Below the pieces are notes generated by a model that did no database searches, was not told the DNA's origin, and saw only the letters and a list, made by a program, of their open reading frames with translations. From Devosia faecipullorum (GTDB taxonomy: Bacteria; Pseudomonadota; Alphaproteobacteria; Rhizobiales; Devosiaceae): a stretch of 64,000 nucleotides of DNA. This document shows, in pieces, positions 15,215 through 24,455 of this stretch. Made by a program: the position numbers and the translations under genes. Each line of letters starts with the position of its first letter. Positions within the stretch are counted from its first letter, which is position 1. The DNA is taken from NCBI RefSeq assembly GCF_015158295.1, contig NZ_JACDXV010000002.1, positions 381,501-445,500 on the forward strand. The letters are read 5' to 3'.

Positions 15215-17548
15215 ATGAGTGATCTCGACGATTTCAAGGCGACCTATTTCGATGAATGTTCCGAGCTCCTGACCGAGCTCGAAGAGCAGTTCGCAGCAAT
15301 CGAGGCCGGTGAGCGCGACAGCGACCGGCTCAATGCCGTGTTCCGCGCCATCCATTCGATCAAGGGCGGCGCCGGGGCCTTCGGCTTCTCGGCCCTGGTG
15401 GGCTTCGCCCATGCCTATGAAACATTGCTCGATTATGTGCGCGACGGGCGGGTGGAACTCACCGACGAGGTGGTAAACCTGTGCATCCGCGCCAATGACA
15501 TCGTCGCCGACCATGTCAATGCCGCCCAGTCCGGGGACGAGCTGCCAGCCGATTACGGCGCCGACGAAAAGGCGCGGTTCGACGCCCTGGCACGGGGCGA
15601 AAGCGCTGGAGACGAGGACGGCGAGACAATGGAGGAATTCGATATCGAATTCACTCCGGTCATGGTCAATCTGGGTGGCGAGGCTCCGGTTGAAGACGCC
15701 TTCGAGGCCGCGCCCATGCAAGCTGCCGACGGTGCCTGGGAAATCCGCTTCACCCCGCATCGCGCGCTTTATGCCCGCGCCAACGATCCCCTGCTGCTGT
15801 TCCGCGAACTGGCCGCCTTGGGCGAGATGCAGGTGCGGGTGCGCATGGGCGAAGTGCCTCCGCTGGCCGATTTCGACCCCTTTGCCGTCTATTGCTCCTG
15901 GGAGATCACGCTGGCCTCGCCCGAGCTGGGCGAAGCCGCGATAAGGGAAGTGTTCGAATTCGTCGATGGCGATTGCGACATTGTCATCACCCAGGCCGGT
16001 TCCACGCCCGCCATCGGACTGGCGCTGACGGACGATTTCGCCGCCGCGATGCAGGCCGATGCAGACGAGGAAACGCCGGACCGCTCGAGCCTGCTGGCGC
16101 TGACCGAAGACGAGATGAACCAGGCGAACCCGCTGCTGGCGGATGTCGATATGGCCGAGACCATGCTGGCGTCCGAGGATTTCGCGCCCGAGCCCCCGCC
16201 CGCGCCCACCGGCGCGCAGGATGCGTTCGAGGAAGCGCCGGGCCTGTCTTTTGCGGCGCTGGTCGATGAAATCAAGCCTGCACCAGTGGTGAGCGCGCGG
16301 CCGACGCCGCCGCCAGCGGCCAAGCCGCCCGCTGCTTCGGGCGATGGCGAGGACGCACATCGCTCGGTCGGCGTGCAGTCGATCCGCGTCGATCTCGACA
16401 AGGTGGACCGCGTGGTCAACATGGTGGGCGAACTGGTGATCACCCAGTCCATGCTCACCCAGCAGATGGATGAGACGTTGCGGGCGCGTTACACCGAATT
16501 GGTGCGGGGCCTCGAGGTCCTGGCGCAGACGACACGGGGATTGCAGGATTCGGTGATGGCGATCCGCGCCCAGCCGGTGAAATCGGTGTTTTCGCGCATT
16601 CCGCGCCTCGTGCGCGAACTGGCGAACAAGACCGCCAAGAAGATCAAGCTCGAGACCATTGGCGAGAACACCGAAATCGACAAGACGGTGATCGAGCAAT
16701 TGTCCGATCCGCTCACCCATATGGTGCGCAATTCGGCCGATCACGGCATTGAAGAGCCCGCGACCCGCCTCGCGGCCGGCAAGAGCGAAACCGGCACGAT
16801 CCGGCTTTCCGCCGAGCAGGCGGGCGGCAATATCCTCATCATCGTGGAAGATGACGGGGCCGGGATCAATCGCGAGCGGGTGCTGAGACTGGCGCGCGAC
16901 AAGGGGATCGTGGCCCCAGACATCACCCCGACCGACGAGCAGATCGACCAGTTGATCTTCGCGCCGGGTTTCTCCACCGCCGAGGCGGTGAGCGATATTT
17001 CCGGGCGCGGCGTCGGCATGGACGTGGTGCTCTCCAATATCAAGAAGATCGGCGGCTCGGTGCATGTGCGCAGCTGGACCGGCAAGGGCACGCGCATGAC
17101 GCTGCGCCTGCCACTGACCCTGGCCGTGCTCGACGTCATGCTGGTCAAGGTCGGGGACAGCCCCTATGTGGTGCCGCTCTCCTCGATCGTGGAAACCATG
17201 CAATGTTCGAGAGCCAATTTCGAGCGCGTGCCCTCGGGCGGACGCGTCTTGCAGGTGCGCGGGGAATATGTGCAGGTCATCGACCTGGGCCAGCGCTTCG
17301 GCATGAACGCGGCCAATGCGCCCGACGATCAATTCGTGGTCCTGTGCGAGACCGAGGGCAGCCAGAAGGTGGCGCTGGTGGTGGACGACATTATCGGCCA
17401 GCAGCAGGTGGTGATCAAATCGCTCGAAGAGAATTTCGAGCGCGTCGACGGCATTGCCGGCGGCACGATTCTGGGCGACGGCAATGTGGCGCTGATCGTG
17501 GACGTGCAGGGTTTGCGCAGCACCCATATTCATCAGAACGCGGCCTGA
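15215..17548 (+). CDS. cheA: Chemotaxis histidine kinase CheA
   Basis: 777 residues with the full P1-P5 layout. HPt phosphorylation site H47 (AIHSIKGGAGAFGF); a P2-like region with EIRFTPHRALYARANDPLL at about 180-200; Pro/Ala linker; P3 dimerisation helices from about 388; kinase N box HMVRNSADHG (~502), G1 DDGAG (~546) and G2 GRGVGMD (~598); CheW-like P5 from ~640. It autophosphorylates in response to receptors and passes phosphate to both CheYs and CheB. Confidence 0.96.
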   Translation: MSDLDDFKATYFDECSELLTELEEQFAAIEAGERDSDRLNAVFRAIHSIKGGAGAFGFSALVGFAHAYETLLDYVRDGRVELTDEVVNLCIRANDIVADHVNAAQSGDELPADYGADEKARFDALARGESAGDEDGETMEEFDIEFTPVMVNLGGEAPVEDAFEAAPMQAADGAWEIRFTPHRALYARANDPLLLFRELAALGEMQVRVRMGEVPPLADFDPFAVYCSWEITLASPELGEAAIREVFEFVDGDCDIVITQAGSTPAIGLALTDDFAAAMQADADEETPDRSSLLALTEDEMNQANPLLADVDMAETMLASEDFAPEPPPAPTGAQDAFEEAPGLSFAALVDEIKPAPVVSARPTPPPAAKPPAASGDGEDAHRSVGVQSIRVDLDKVDRVVNMVGELVITQSMLTQQMDETLRARYTELVRGLEVLAQTTRGLQDSVMAIRAQPVKSVFSRIPRLVRELANKTAKKIKLETIGENTEIDKTVIEQLSDPLTHMVRNSADHGIEEPATRLAAGKSETGTIRLSAEQAGGNILIIVEDDGAGINRERVLRLARDKGIVAPDITPTDEQIDQLIFAPGFSTAEAVSDISGRGVGMDVVLSNIKKIGGSVHVRSWTGKGTRMTLRLPLTLAVLDVMLVKVGDSPYVVPLSSIVETMQCSRANFERVPSGGRVLQVRGEYVQVIDLGQRFGMNAANAPDDQFVVLCETEGSQKVALVVDDIIGQQQVVIKSLEENFERVDGIAGGTILGDGNVALIVDVQGLRSTHIHQNAA

Positions 17549-17651
17549 CCTATTGCCGGGAAAATGCCCGGATGGCCGTTAAGACATTGGCGTCATCTGG
17601 CGCGCTAGAATGAGGCAAGTGCCCAGAACGGGCAGAGGAAGGGCAAACGAA

Positions 17652-18140
17652 ATGGAAGCGCTGAGCCTTCGCGACGACATGGGTGACAAGACGGCGATCG
17701 CCGGAGCGAATACCCTGCAATTGATCGCCTTCTCCATCGGCGAGCAGACTTATGGCGTGGAAATCACCACAGTGCGCGAAATCCGCGCCTGGAACGGGGC
17801 GACGCCCCTGCCCAATACGCGCGAATTCGTGCGTGGGGTGATCAATCTGCGCGGCACGATCGTGCCGATCTTCGACCTGCGCGCCCGCTTCGGGGACGGC
17901 CAGACCTCGCCCACCAAGAACCATGTCGTGGTGGTGATGAGCGTCGGCGACAAATGGGTCGGCATCCTGGTGGATGCGGTGAGCGACATTCTGACGGTCA
18001 ATCGCGACGACATCCACAATGTGCCCGAAGGCAATGCCATCGACACTGAATTGCTCAACGGCATCGTCACCCATGACAGCCGCATGGTCGGGCTGATCGA
18101 CCTGCATGCCGTGGTGACCGGCGCCAAGATGGACGGCTAG
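17652..18140 (+). CDS. cheW: Chemotaxis coupling protein CheW
   Basis: 162 residues; joins receptors to CheA. CheW signatures LIAFSIGEQTYGVEITTVREI, FVRGVINLRGTIVPIFDLR and VGILVDAVSDIL are clear. ATG at 17652 has GGAAGGG upstream and gives family length. It ends the first che block: a strong terminator follows within 30 bp. Confidence 0.95.
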   Translation: MEALSLRDDMGDKTAIAGANTLQLIAFSIGEQTYGVEITTVREIRAWNGATPLPNTREFVRGVINLRGTIVPIFDLRARFGDGQTSPTKNHVVVVMSVGDKWVGILVDAVSDILTVNRDDIHNVPEGNAIDTELLNGIVTHDSRMVGLIDLHAVVTGAKMDG

Positions 18141-18170
18141 GGCGATATCGTCCCCGGCCACAATGTCATG

Positions 18171-18195
18171 AGGGCGCCCGCGAGGCGCCCTTTTT
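18171..18195 (+). terminator. Rho-independent terminator after cheW
   Basis: AGGGCGCC (18171-18178), loop CGCGA, GGCGCCCT (18184-18191), then a run of five T. It splits the che locus into a STAS-cheY1-cheA-cheW unit and a separate downstream unit. Confidence 0.88.
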
Positions 18196-18313
18196 CATGG
18201 AGGCGAGAGGGGAATGGTCCGGCTGCTCCGGGGCGGAGGGCAGGGCGTGGTTGCATGCCAATCGCGGTGCGACTAGACCGGGCCTGACCCGAAAAAGGAT
18301 GTAGCAAGAGACC

Positions 18314-18859
18314 ATGACCAAGACCCGCATTGCCGTCGACATGGACGAAGTCATCGCCGATGCCCTGACCGCAATGCGATCATGGGCGAGATCGGCGTAT
18401 CAGCGCGAGTGGACCGACGATGAAATGGCCGGGCGCAGCATGGGCGAGCTGCTGGGCAAGGACGGGCTGGCGGCCCTGCACGCCCATATGCATGAAGGGG
18501 AGTTCTTCAGGCATTTGCCGGTGATCGACGGCGCCCAGGCGGCGCTGCGCGCGCTCGCGGCAGACCACGAAATCTTCATCACCACCGCTGCGATGGAATT
18601 TCCGCTATCGCTGAAGTTCAAGCGGGAATGGCTGGACGAGCATTTCGACTTTCTCAATCCCCTGAACTTCGTGTTCTGCGGCGACAAGAGCATCATCAAT
18701 GCGGATTTCCTCATCGACGACCATGCGCGCCATTTCCGCCGCTTTGTCGGCCAAGGAATCTTGTTTGATGGGCATCACAATGTGCAGGTCAACGATTTTC
18801 CGCGCCTAAAGCACTGGCGGGATGCCGAAAGCCTGATTGAAAATCTCAAGCGCCGATAA
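18314..18859 (+). CDS. HAD-family 5'(3')-deoxyribonucleotidase-like protein (NT5C type)
   Basis: 181 residues. HAD motif I DMDEVIAD at about 9-16, motif II Thr pair (IFITTAAM), and a late acidic motif FLIDDHARH match the NT5C family, which removes phosphate from deoxynucleoside monophosphates. It is inserted between cheW and the cheT-like/cheD genes with its own upstream spacing, and has no evident chemotaxis role. Substrate not determinable here. Confidence 0.8.
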   Translation: MTKTRIAVDMDEVIADALTAMRSWARSAYQREWTDDEMAGRSMGELLGKDGLAALHAHMHEGEFFRHLPVIDGAQAALRALAADHEIFITTAAMEFPLSLKFKREWLDEHFDFLNPLNFVFCGDKSIINADFLIDDHARHFRRFVGQGILFDGHHNVQVNDFPRLKHWRDAESLIENLKRR

Positions 18860-18884
18860 GTCCGGCAGCCGGGGTCAATGCGGG

Positions 18885-19238
18885 TCAGAACAGTTCCGGG
18901 TCGCCATGGGACTGATGGGCGGCGATGCCGGACAGGGCGGGCACGCGCAGCTCGTCAAGGGTCAGGCTGGCCCAGATCTCGTCATAGACGCTGTCGGGCG
19001 CGGTGGGCGGGAGCAGCGCGAACTGGCGGACGGCGAGTGCCATATTGTGACAGCGCTGCTCGATTCGGTCCTGGCCCTGCATGGCGGTGACGATCAGCTG
19101 GATGGCCTGGCGCACGGACGGATCCTTGCCGACCTGGCGGTCCGCCAGCAGCTCGAGCGCCTCCGTGATGCCTTCCAGCATGGCCGCCGTCTGACGAGCC
19201 GTTTCATCCAGCTCTCTAGCGAGTTTTTGCAGCGACAT
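18885..19238 (-). CDS. CheT-like putative CheY phosphatase with DxxxQ motif
   Basis: 117 residues, mostly helical, rich in Leu, Ala and Gln, with no membrane segment. Helix AMQGQDRIEQRCHNM at about 53-66 carries Asp57 and Gln61 spaced as D-x3-Q, the catalytic pattern of CheZ and of S. meliloti CheT. It lies beside cheD, as cheT does in Sinorhizobium, but on the opposite strand. Identification rests on motif, size and position only. ATG at 19238 was taken because the open frame further upstream crosses the divergent cheD promoter. Ribosome site is weak. Confidence 0.55.
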   Translation of the reverse strand: MSLQKLARELDETARQTAAMLEGITEALELLADRQVGKDPSVRQAIQLIVTAMQGQDRIEQRCHNMALAVRQFALLPPTAPDSVYDEIWASLTLDELRVPALSGIAAHQSHGDPELF

Positions 19239-19406
19239 TGAAAACCGAACCCCAGCCTGATGCGGCCAGTCTATCGCGGCATTTCTAAATCTCTTCTTGC
19301 CTTGTCCGGTGACGGGGGAGCGCCTTGGCGTTGTGGTTAGCAATTGGCTAACGAGTTTGCCGCTACCATCGGCGCTAATTCGCCCGCAAAGGTTAAGCAG
19401 CGACAG

Positions 19407-19997
19407 ATGGCCCTCAATACTTCCTTGCCGCCCGAATTCGATCGCGGGGTGGTGACCACCGTCCATCAGGGCGATTGCCATGTGTCTGCCGCCCCCGATG
19501 TCACCTTTTCCACGGTGCTGGGATCATGCGTATCGGCCTGCGTTCGCGACCGGGTCGCCAATGTGGGGGGGATGAACCATTTCCTTCTCGCCGAACAGTC
19601 GGGATCGGCCAAGGACCGCTACGGCGCCTCGGCGCGCTATGGCGCCTTCGCCATGGAGCAATTGATCAACAAGGTGCTGAGCCAGGGCACCGGCAACAAG
19701 GCCAATCTGGAGATCAAGATCTTCGGCGGCGGCAAGATCAATTCGGTGCTGGACGATGTGGGCGCCAAGAATATCGAATTCGTGCGCCAGTTCCTGATCG
19801 ATGAAGGCTATGTCTCGACCAGCGAGGACCTGGGCGGCACCTATGCGCGGCGCGTCCTGTTCAAGCCCCATTCGGGCCGCGCCTTCGTCAAGCGTCTCGA
19901 CAGCGAAGTGGGCGCCAGTGTGGCTCGGGAAGAACTGGCCGTGGCCCGCCGCCGCGTCGTGGTGCCGACGGTCGTGGACGATATCGAATTGTTCTAG
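19407..19997 (+). CDS. cheD: Chemoreceptor glutamine deamidase CheD
   Basis: 196 residues. Catalytic Cys41 in STVLGSCVSACV and His58 in GGMNHFLL keep the CheD spacing, with Ser35/Thr36 at the third position. It deamidates receptor glutamines to glutamates for adaptation. It opens the second che block; starts at 19407 or possibly 19344 in frame. Divergent from the CheT-like gene. Confidence 0.92.
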   Translation: MALNTSLPPEFDRGVVTTVHQGDCHVSAAPDVTFSTVLGSCVSACVRDRVANVGGMNHFLLAEQSGSAKDRYGASARYGAFAMEQLINKVLSQGTGNKANLEIKIFGGGKINSVLDDVGAKNIEFVRQFLIDEGYVSTSEDLGGTYARRVLFKPHSGRAFVKRLDSEVGASVAREELAVARRRVVVPTVVDDIELF

Positions 19998-20119
19998 GCC
20001 GGCCATGCCCCGCGGCGGCGCGGGCGGAGCTGTGCACTCGGGGCCATAGATTACGAAAATCTTACCGGCGCAGGCCCGGTTATAGATTTGATTAACCATT
20101 GTACGGCTAGGACTTTTCC

Positions 20120-21673
20120 ATGCCGGAGCGTCCTGCGACATCAGTTGATTCGATCCCTTACGGCCGCGCTTTCAAGCTGATGCTGGGCGCGGCGGGGCTC
20201 TGGCTGTTCGCCGGGCTGATTGCCCTGGGCCTGCTGCTGGGCCTTGGGCCGGGACCGCGCTGGTTCGCTGCGCTGGGCAGCCTTGCCGCACTGGCGCTCG
20301 CCTGGAGCCTGGCGGCGGGACATTTCATCGACCGGCGCGACGAAAGGCATATGGCGGCATTGGCGCAGGCGGCCGGACTTGCCGAGCGTCAGGGGGAGGC
20401 GCTCACTATCGCCGATATTGTGCGGCTTCTGGGCAAGAGGCTGGAGCGGGCGCATCATTTCCGCAGCGCCATCGGGCATCTCGATGGCCTGGTGATCGTG
20501 GCCGATGCCGAGGGCACCATCGTCGCCATCAGCGCCGGCGCCGAAAAGCTGGCGCCGGGCATCGGCGAGGGCAAGAATCTCGATGCCCTGTTCGGACCAG
20601 GTTATCTCGCCGCTGGCGGCGCGCCCCGGGCCGGGCTGGTCCTCGTGGGCGGCCGGCGGCTTGAACTGGTCCGGCACGACCTGCCCGCGGGCCGGCAAGT
20701 GCTGGAATTGCGGCCGGCTGGATATTTTCTGGGCGATGACGAATTCGACGCGCTGGCCGGGGCCATCGGCACCGGGCAATTCTCCTTCCGCTTCGAACAG
20801 GCGGCGGCGCAGGCCAATCCGGCGCTGGACCTGCTCAATGGCAGCCTTGAACGCATGGATGCGGGACTGGCCCAGTTCCGCACGATCCTGACCGGCCATG
20901 TGGATCGCGCCGCCGACCCCGACCTGCCCCTGGGCGAGGAAAGCCGGGACGTTCTCGACATGCTGACGGCCCTGCTGGATCAGCAGGACGAGGAGGCCGC
21001 GGCGCGGCGCGCCCTCGAAGCCAAGCTCGAAGCGGTCAAGAGCCTGCTCAGCCAGTTCGAAGCGCGGGCGATCGAACTGGAGGCGGCGGATGAGCGCGGC
21101 CGGCTGGCACGGGCCGCGGGGGCGGAACGGCTCTCCATGCTGGAACGGCGCCAGGCCGAACTGGGCCAGCGCGGACAGCAGGCTGCAACGCTTGCCGCCA
21201 GCCTCATGGCGACAGCGCAGCGGACGCAGGTTCTGGTCGAGCAGATCGATCGCATGACCCAAGAGATCGACAAGATGAGCGCGGGGATCGAGGACGTGTC
21301 TTTCCGCACCAATCTCTTGGCGCTGAACGCGGCGGTGGAAGCGGCGCGGGCCGGCGAAAAGGGCGCCGGCTTTGCCGTGGTCGCCGACGAGGTGCGCCAA
21401 TTGGCGCAGGCCACCAATCGCTCGGCCAAGGATATCCGCATCATTGCCGACAAGGGGCGCAATCAGGCGCAGGCCGGGATCGGCGAAGCCGGAGAACTGC
21501 AAAAAATAACCCGCAGCCTCGAAGAGCATTTACGCAATCTAAGCAATGATGAGACCAGTATCGCGGCCGAAGGGGAAGCAGAGGCGGCGTTGACCAAGCC
21601 TTTTCCGTTTCCTGCAAGGGCGACCAATCGCGATGGTCAGAAGACCGTCCTGGACCGCCAAGCCGCCAGCTAG
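20120..21673 (+). CDS. Atypical methyl-accepting chemotaxis-type receptor, two N-terminal TM segments and PAS-like domain
   Basis: 517 residues. Two close hydrophobic helices (about 20-42 and 48-68) with almost no periplasmic loop, a PAS-like segment (about 113-200, [20 protein letters not shown]), a long coiled coil, and a hairpin tip [20 protein letters not shown] near residue 395-415. The protein stops about 65 residues after the tip, so the second methylation helix is missing, and it lacks the W-x-E-F tail of the other receptors here. It sits between cheD and cheR. It may sense a cytoplasmic or membrane signal, or serve as scaffold. Confidence 0.8.
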   Translation: MPERPATSVDSIPYGRAFKLMLGAAGLWLFAGLIALGLLLGLGPGPRWFAALGSLAALALAWSLAAGHFIDRRDERHMAALAQAAGLAERQGEALTIADIVRLLGKRLERAHHFRSAIGHLDGLVIVADAEGTIVAISAGAEKLAPGIGEGKNLDALFGPGYLAAGGAPRAGLVLVGGRRLELVRHDLPAGRQVLELRPAGYFLGDDEFDALAGAIGTGQFSFRFEQAAAQANPALDLLNGSLERMDAGLAQFRTILTGHVDRAADPDLPLGEESRDVLDMLTALLDQQDEEAAARRALEAKLEAVKSLLSQFEARAIELEAADERGRLARAAGAERLSMLERRQAELGQRGQQAATLAASLMATAQRTQVLVEQIDRMTQEIDKMSAGIEDVSFRTNLLALNAAVEAARAGEKGAGFAVVADEVRQLAQATNRSAKDIRIIADKGRNQAQAGIGEAGELQKITRSLEEHLRNLSNDETSIAAEGEAEAALTKPFPFPARATNRDGQKTVLDRQAAS

Positions 21674-21706
21674 CCGGAAGAAACCGGCGCACAGGGGAAC
21701 AGGCCT

Positions 21707-22549
21707 ATGGAACAGGGGGAATTCACCCTCAGCGAGCGGGAATTCACGCGGATCAAGTCGAGAGTCTATTCGGTCGCCGGAATTTCGCTTTCGGACGCCA
21801 AGCGCACCCTGGTCGTATCGCGGCTCTCCAAGATCGTGCGTGCATTGGGCCTGCCGAGCTTCGACGCCTATGTGGATTATCTCGAGCGCAATGGCTCGGA
21901 AGATGACGGGCAGGAATTCGTCAATGCGCTCACCACCAATCTCACGCGGTTTTACCGCGAGGACCATCATTTCGAGCATCTGCGCGCCCATGTCGGTGGC
22001 CTGATGGCCGAAAGGCCGCGCGGCAGCCGCCTGCGCATCTGGTCGGCGGGATGCTCGACCGGACAGGAACCCTACACGATCGGGCTCGACCTGCTGGCGG
22101 CGTTTCCCGATCTCAAACGCTGGGATTTCAAAATCCTCGCCACCGATATCGACACCTCGGTGATCGCCAAGGCGGCGCGGGGCGTCTATCCCGAAAACGA
22201 ACTGGCCGGGATCAGCCCCGAGCGGGCGCGGCTGTTCGAAAAGGCCGGTGACGGCTCGATCCGCATTCCCGCCGCAGCGCGGGATCTGGTCTCGTTCAAG
22301 CCGCTCAACCTCATCGGCGCCTGGCCGATGAAGGGGCCGTTCGACGCCATTTTCTGCCGCAACGTCGCTATCTATTTCGATAAGCCCACCCAGGGCGAAA
22401 TGTTCGGGCGCTTCGCCAAGCTTCTGGCGCCAGAAGCCTTCCTTTATATCGGCCATTCGGAAAATCTGGGCTCGGGCGGGGAAGGTTTCCGGCTCGTGGG
22501 CAAGACTATCTATCAAAGCCGTGAAAAACTGAACAAGCGAGCTGCATGA
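21707..22549 (+). CDS. cheR: Chemotaxis methyltransferase CheR
   Basis: 280 residues: a helical N-terminal domain (IKSRVYSVAGISLSDAKRTLV) and a SAM-binding domain with WSAGCSTGQEPYTIG at about 112-126, FKILATDID and FDAIFCRNVAIYF. It methylates receptor glutamates. Stop overlaps cheB start (ATGA). The W-x-E-F tails of the nearby receptors are its likely docking sites. Confidence 0.95.
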   Translation: MEQGEFTLSEREFTRIKSRVYSVAGISLSDAKRTLVVSRLSKIVRALGLPSFDAYVDYLERNGSEDDGQEFVNALTTNLTRFYREDHHFEHLRAHVGGLMAERPRGSRLRIWSAGCSTGQEPYTIGLDLLAAFPDLKRWDFKILATDIDTSVIAKAARGVYPENELAGISPERARLFEKAGDGSIRIPAAARDLVSFKPLNLIGAWPMKGPFDAIFCRNVAIYFDKPTQGEMFGRFAKLLAPEAFLYIGHSENLGSGGEGFRLVGKTIYQSREKLNKRAA

Positions 22550-23598
22550 TGAGCATCAAGGTACTTGTCGTCGATGATTCGGCGCTGATCCGCGAGGTGC
22601 TGGGCCGCATGCTGGAGCGCGATGGCGATATCCAGGTGATCGGCACGGCGGTCGACCCCATCGATGCGCGCGAAAAGATCAAGCAGCTCAATCCCGACGT
22701 GGTGACGCTCGACATCGAAATGCCCAATATGAACGGGCTGGCCTTTCTCGAAAAACTGATGCGGCTGCGCCCCACCCCGGTGGTCATGGTCTCGACCCTG
22801 ACCAAGAAGGGGGCCAGCGAAACGCTTCTGGCGCTCGAACTGGGCGCGGTGGATTTCGTAGCCAAGCCGAGCGCGGAATTCGCCGGCGGGCTGGATGCAT
22901 TCGGCATCGGTCTGCGCGACAAGATCAGGGCCGCCGCCAAGTCCGACGTGCGGGGCCGTTCGGCGAGCCGGGTGGATAGTCCCAAGGTGGCCGTGCGCAC
23001 AGCAGCGGCGCCGGAAGGCGCGCTGATCGCCATCGGCGCCTCGACGGGCGGGGTCGAGGCGATCCGGGCGGTGCTGTCGCAATTGCCCCAGGATTGTCCT
23101 CCCGTCGTCATCGCCCAGCATATGCCGGCCGGTTTCACCGGGCGGTTCGCGGCGCGGCTGGATGAATTGTGCGCACTCAAGGTCACCGAGGCCGAGGATC
23201 GCGCGCCGCTGCTTGCCGGTCACGCCTATGTGGCGCGGGGCGATCATCACTTGCGGGTGGAACGCAGTTCGGGCCAGCTCAAATGCCGGCTGGGCCAGGA
23301 GGGGCTGGAAAGCGGCCACCGGCCCAGCGTCGATGTGCTGTTCGAATCGGTGGCCAAGGTGGTGGGGCCAATGGCGGTGGGGGCGATCCTGACCGGCATG
23401 GGGCGCGACGGCGCGCGCGGGCTCAAGCTGATGCGCGAGGCCGGCGCCTACACATTGGGGCAGAACCAGGCATCGGCGCTGGTCTATGGCATGCCGCGCG
23501 TGGCATTCGAGGAAGGCGCGGTGGTCGAGCAGGCGCCTCTGGAGCAGATCGCGGCCAAGCTGGCCAATGCACTGGTGAAGCTGAAATCGGCCGCCTGA
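22546..23598 (+). CDS. cheB: Chemotaxis methylesterase CheB
   Basis: 350 residues. Receiver domain with DD at the start and phosphoacceptor in TLDIEMPNMNG (about 56), joined by a linker to the methylesterase with catalytic Ser in IGASTGG (~166), His in AQHMPAGF (~191) and Asp in GMGRDGARG (~288). ATG at 22546 overlaps cheR; a second ATG follows immediately. Confidence 0.95.
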   Translation: MMSIKVLVVDDSALIREVLGRMLERDGDIQVIGTAVDPIDAREKIKQLNPDVVTLDIEMPNMNGLAFLEKLMRLRPTPVVMVSTLTKKGASETLLALELGAVDFVAKPSAEFAGGLDAFGIGLRDKIRAAAKSDVRGRSASRVDSPKVAVRTAAAPEGALIAIGASTGGVEAIRAVLSQLPQDCPPVVIAQHMPAGFTGRFAARLDELCALKVTEAEDRAPLLAGHAYVARGDHHLRVERSSGQLKCRLGQEGLESGHRPSVDVLFESVAKVVGPMAVGAILTGMGRDGARGLKLMREAGAYTLGQNQASALVYGMPRVAFEEGAVVEQAPLEQIAAKLANALVKLKSAA

Positions 23599-23717
23599 AG
23601 CCGCTCCGCCGGAACAATGCCACGGACCGGATTGAGAGATTTGTAACGCTTGGCCCATAGAATTTGAACCAAAGTAAGGGGCAGAACGGCCCCTGGCGCG
23701 TAGAGGTAAGAACAACC

Positions 23718-24107
23718 ATGCCAAAAGCAAGCGCTGTCAGCGTCCTGATCGTTGACGACCAGCAGTCGATGCGCGGTATCGCCAAATACATTCTGACCCA
23801 ATTGGGATTCAAGGATATCATCGAAGCCAAATCCGGGCGCGACGCGCTGGGCAAGCTTGAGAAATCCAATGTCGATCTGATCATTTCCGACTGGAACATG
23901 GACGATATTGACGGGCTGACCCTGCTCAAGGTCATCCGCAAGCATCCCCGCACCCAGGCCATGCCCTTCATCATGGCGACCGGGCGCTCCGACAAGGAAC
24001 AGGTCAAGGAAGCCATTTCCTTCGGGGTCAATAATTACATCATCAAGCCGTTCGACGCGATGACGATGAAAAAGCGTATCGAGGCAGTGATCGGCGCGCT
24101 GACCTGA
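23718..24107 (+). CDS. cheY2: Chemotaxis response regulator CheY2
   Basis: 129 residues; single receiver with D13/D14, phosphoacceptor D58 (ISDWNMDDIDG), Thr88 and Lys110 (IIKPFD). The DWNM pattern is that of flagellar-switch-binding CheYs, so this is the likely motor regulator. AGAGGTAAG just upstream fixes the start at 23718. Last gene of the second che block, with a terminator 25 bp downstream. Confidence 0.93.
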   Translation: MPKASAVSVLIVDDQQSMRGIAKYILTQLGFKDIIEAKSGRDALGKLEKSNVDLIISDWNMDDIDGLTLLKVIRKHPRTQAMPFIMATGRSDKEQVKEAISFGVNNYIIKPFDAMTMKKRIEAVIGALT

Positions 24108-24131
24108 GCGCCATCCATCCACCGGTTTGCC

Positions 24132-24166
24132 AACGCCCCGTCCTCCAAGGTCGGGGCGTTCTGTTT
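24132..24166 (+). terminator. Terminator after cheY2
   Basis: AACGCCCCG (24132-24140) and CGGGGCGTT (24152-24160) form a perfect 9-bp stem with an 11-nt loop, followed by CTGTTTT. It separates the cheD-cheY2 block from the receptor array. Confidence 0.8.
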
Positions 24167-24175
24167 TGGGGTGCT

Positions 24176-24280
24176 AGAGCATCGTGCAGGAAAGTGGAAT
24201 CCGGTTTTCTGCAAAAACGATGCGATAACAAAAATGATAGAGCGGCACTATGCGTTCGATAGAACGCACGCCGCTCTAGG
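24176..24280. repeat. Composite palindromic intergenic element (RIME-like)
   Basis: Two modules side by side. The first has arms GCATCGT and ACGATGC around GGAAAGTGG and GGTTTTCTGC segments; the second has AGAGCGG and CCGCTCT enclosing a 7-bp inner stem TGCGTTC / GAACGCA with loop GATA. Both ends read CTAGAG or CTCTAG. The mosaic make-up resembles palindromic repeats spread through Hyphomicrobiales genomes. Confidence 0.65.
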
Positions 24281-24455
24281 CTGCGCCGAGACGTTGCCCC
24301 CAATCTGCGGATTTGTCCGGAGCCGGACCTGCGGATTTACCCGTAATAAGTGATTAATCTCGCTACTGTATCGTTTGCATCCAGCCGATCAGAGGATGTG
24401 CCGGGCGCTTTTGCGCGTACAGGCAGGATGGTCGCTTGGGGGGGAAGGCTTGTCC

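Larger units (their letters stand above)
24108..24455. other. 348-bp intergenic region between cheY2 and the receptor array
   Basis: Contains a terminator (24132-24160) and a composite palindromic element (24176-24280), then about 175 bp that probably carry the promoter of the first receptor gene. No gene was seen. Confidence 0.55.

Noticed and set aside
15122-17533. An 803-codon open frame antisense to cheA
   Set aside because: High-GC genomes leave long antisense frames open. It is His/Gly-rich with no family motif, while the plus-strand frame has all CheA domains.
18314-18859. A CheX/CheC-type phosphatase in the che locus
   Set aside because: Motifs DMDEVIAD and ITTAAM are those of HAD nucleotidases, not CheC/CheX.
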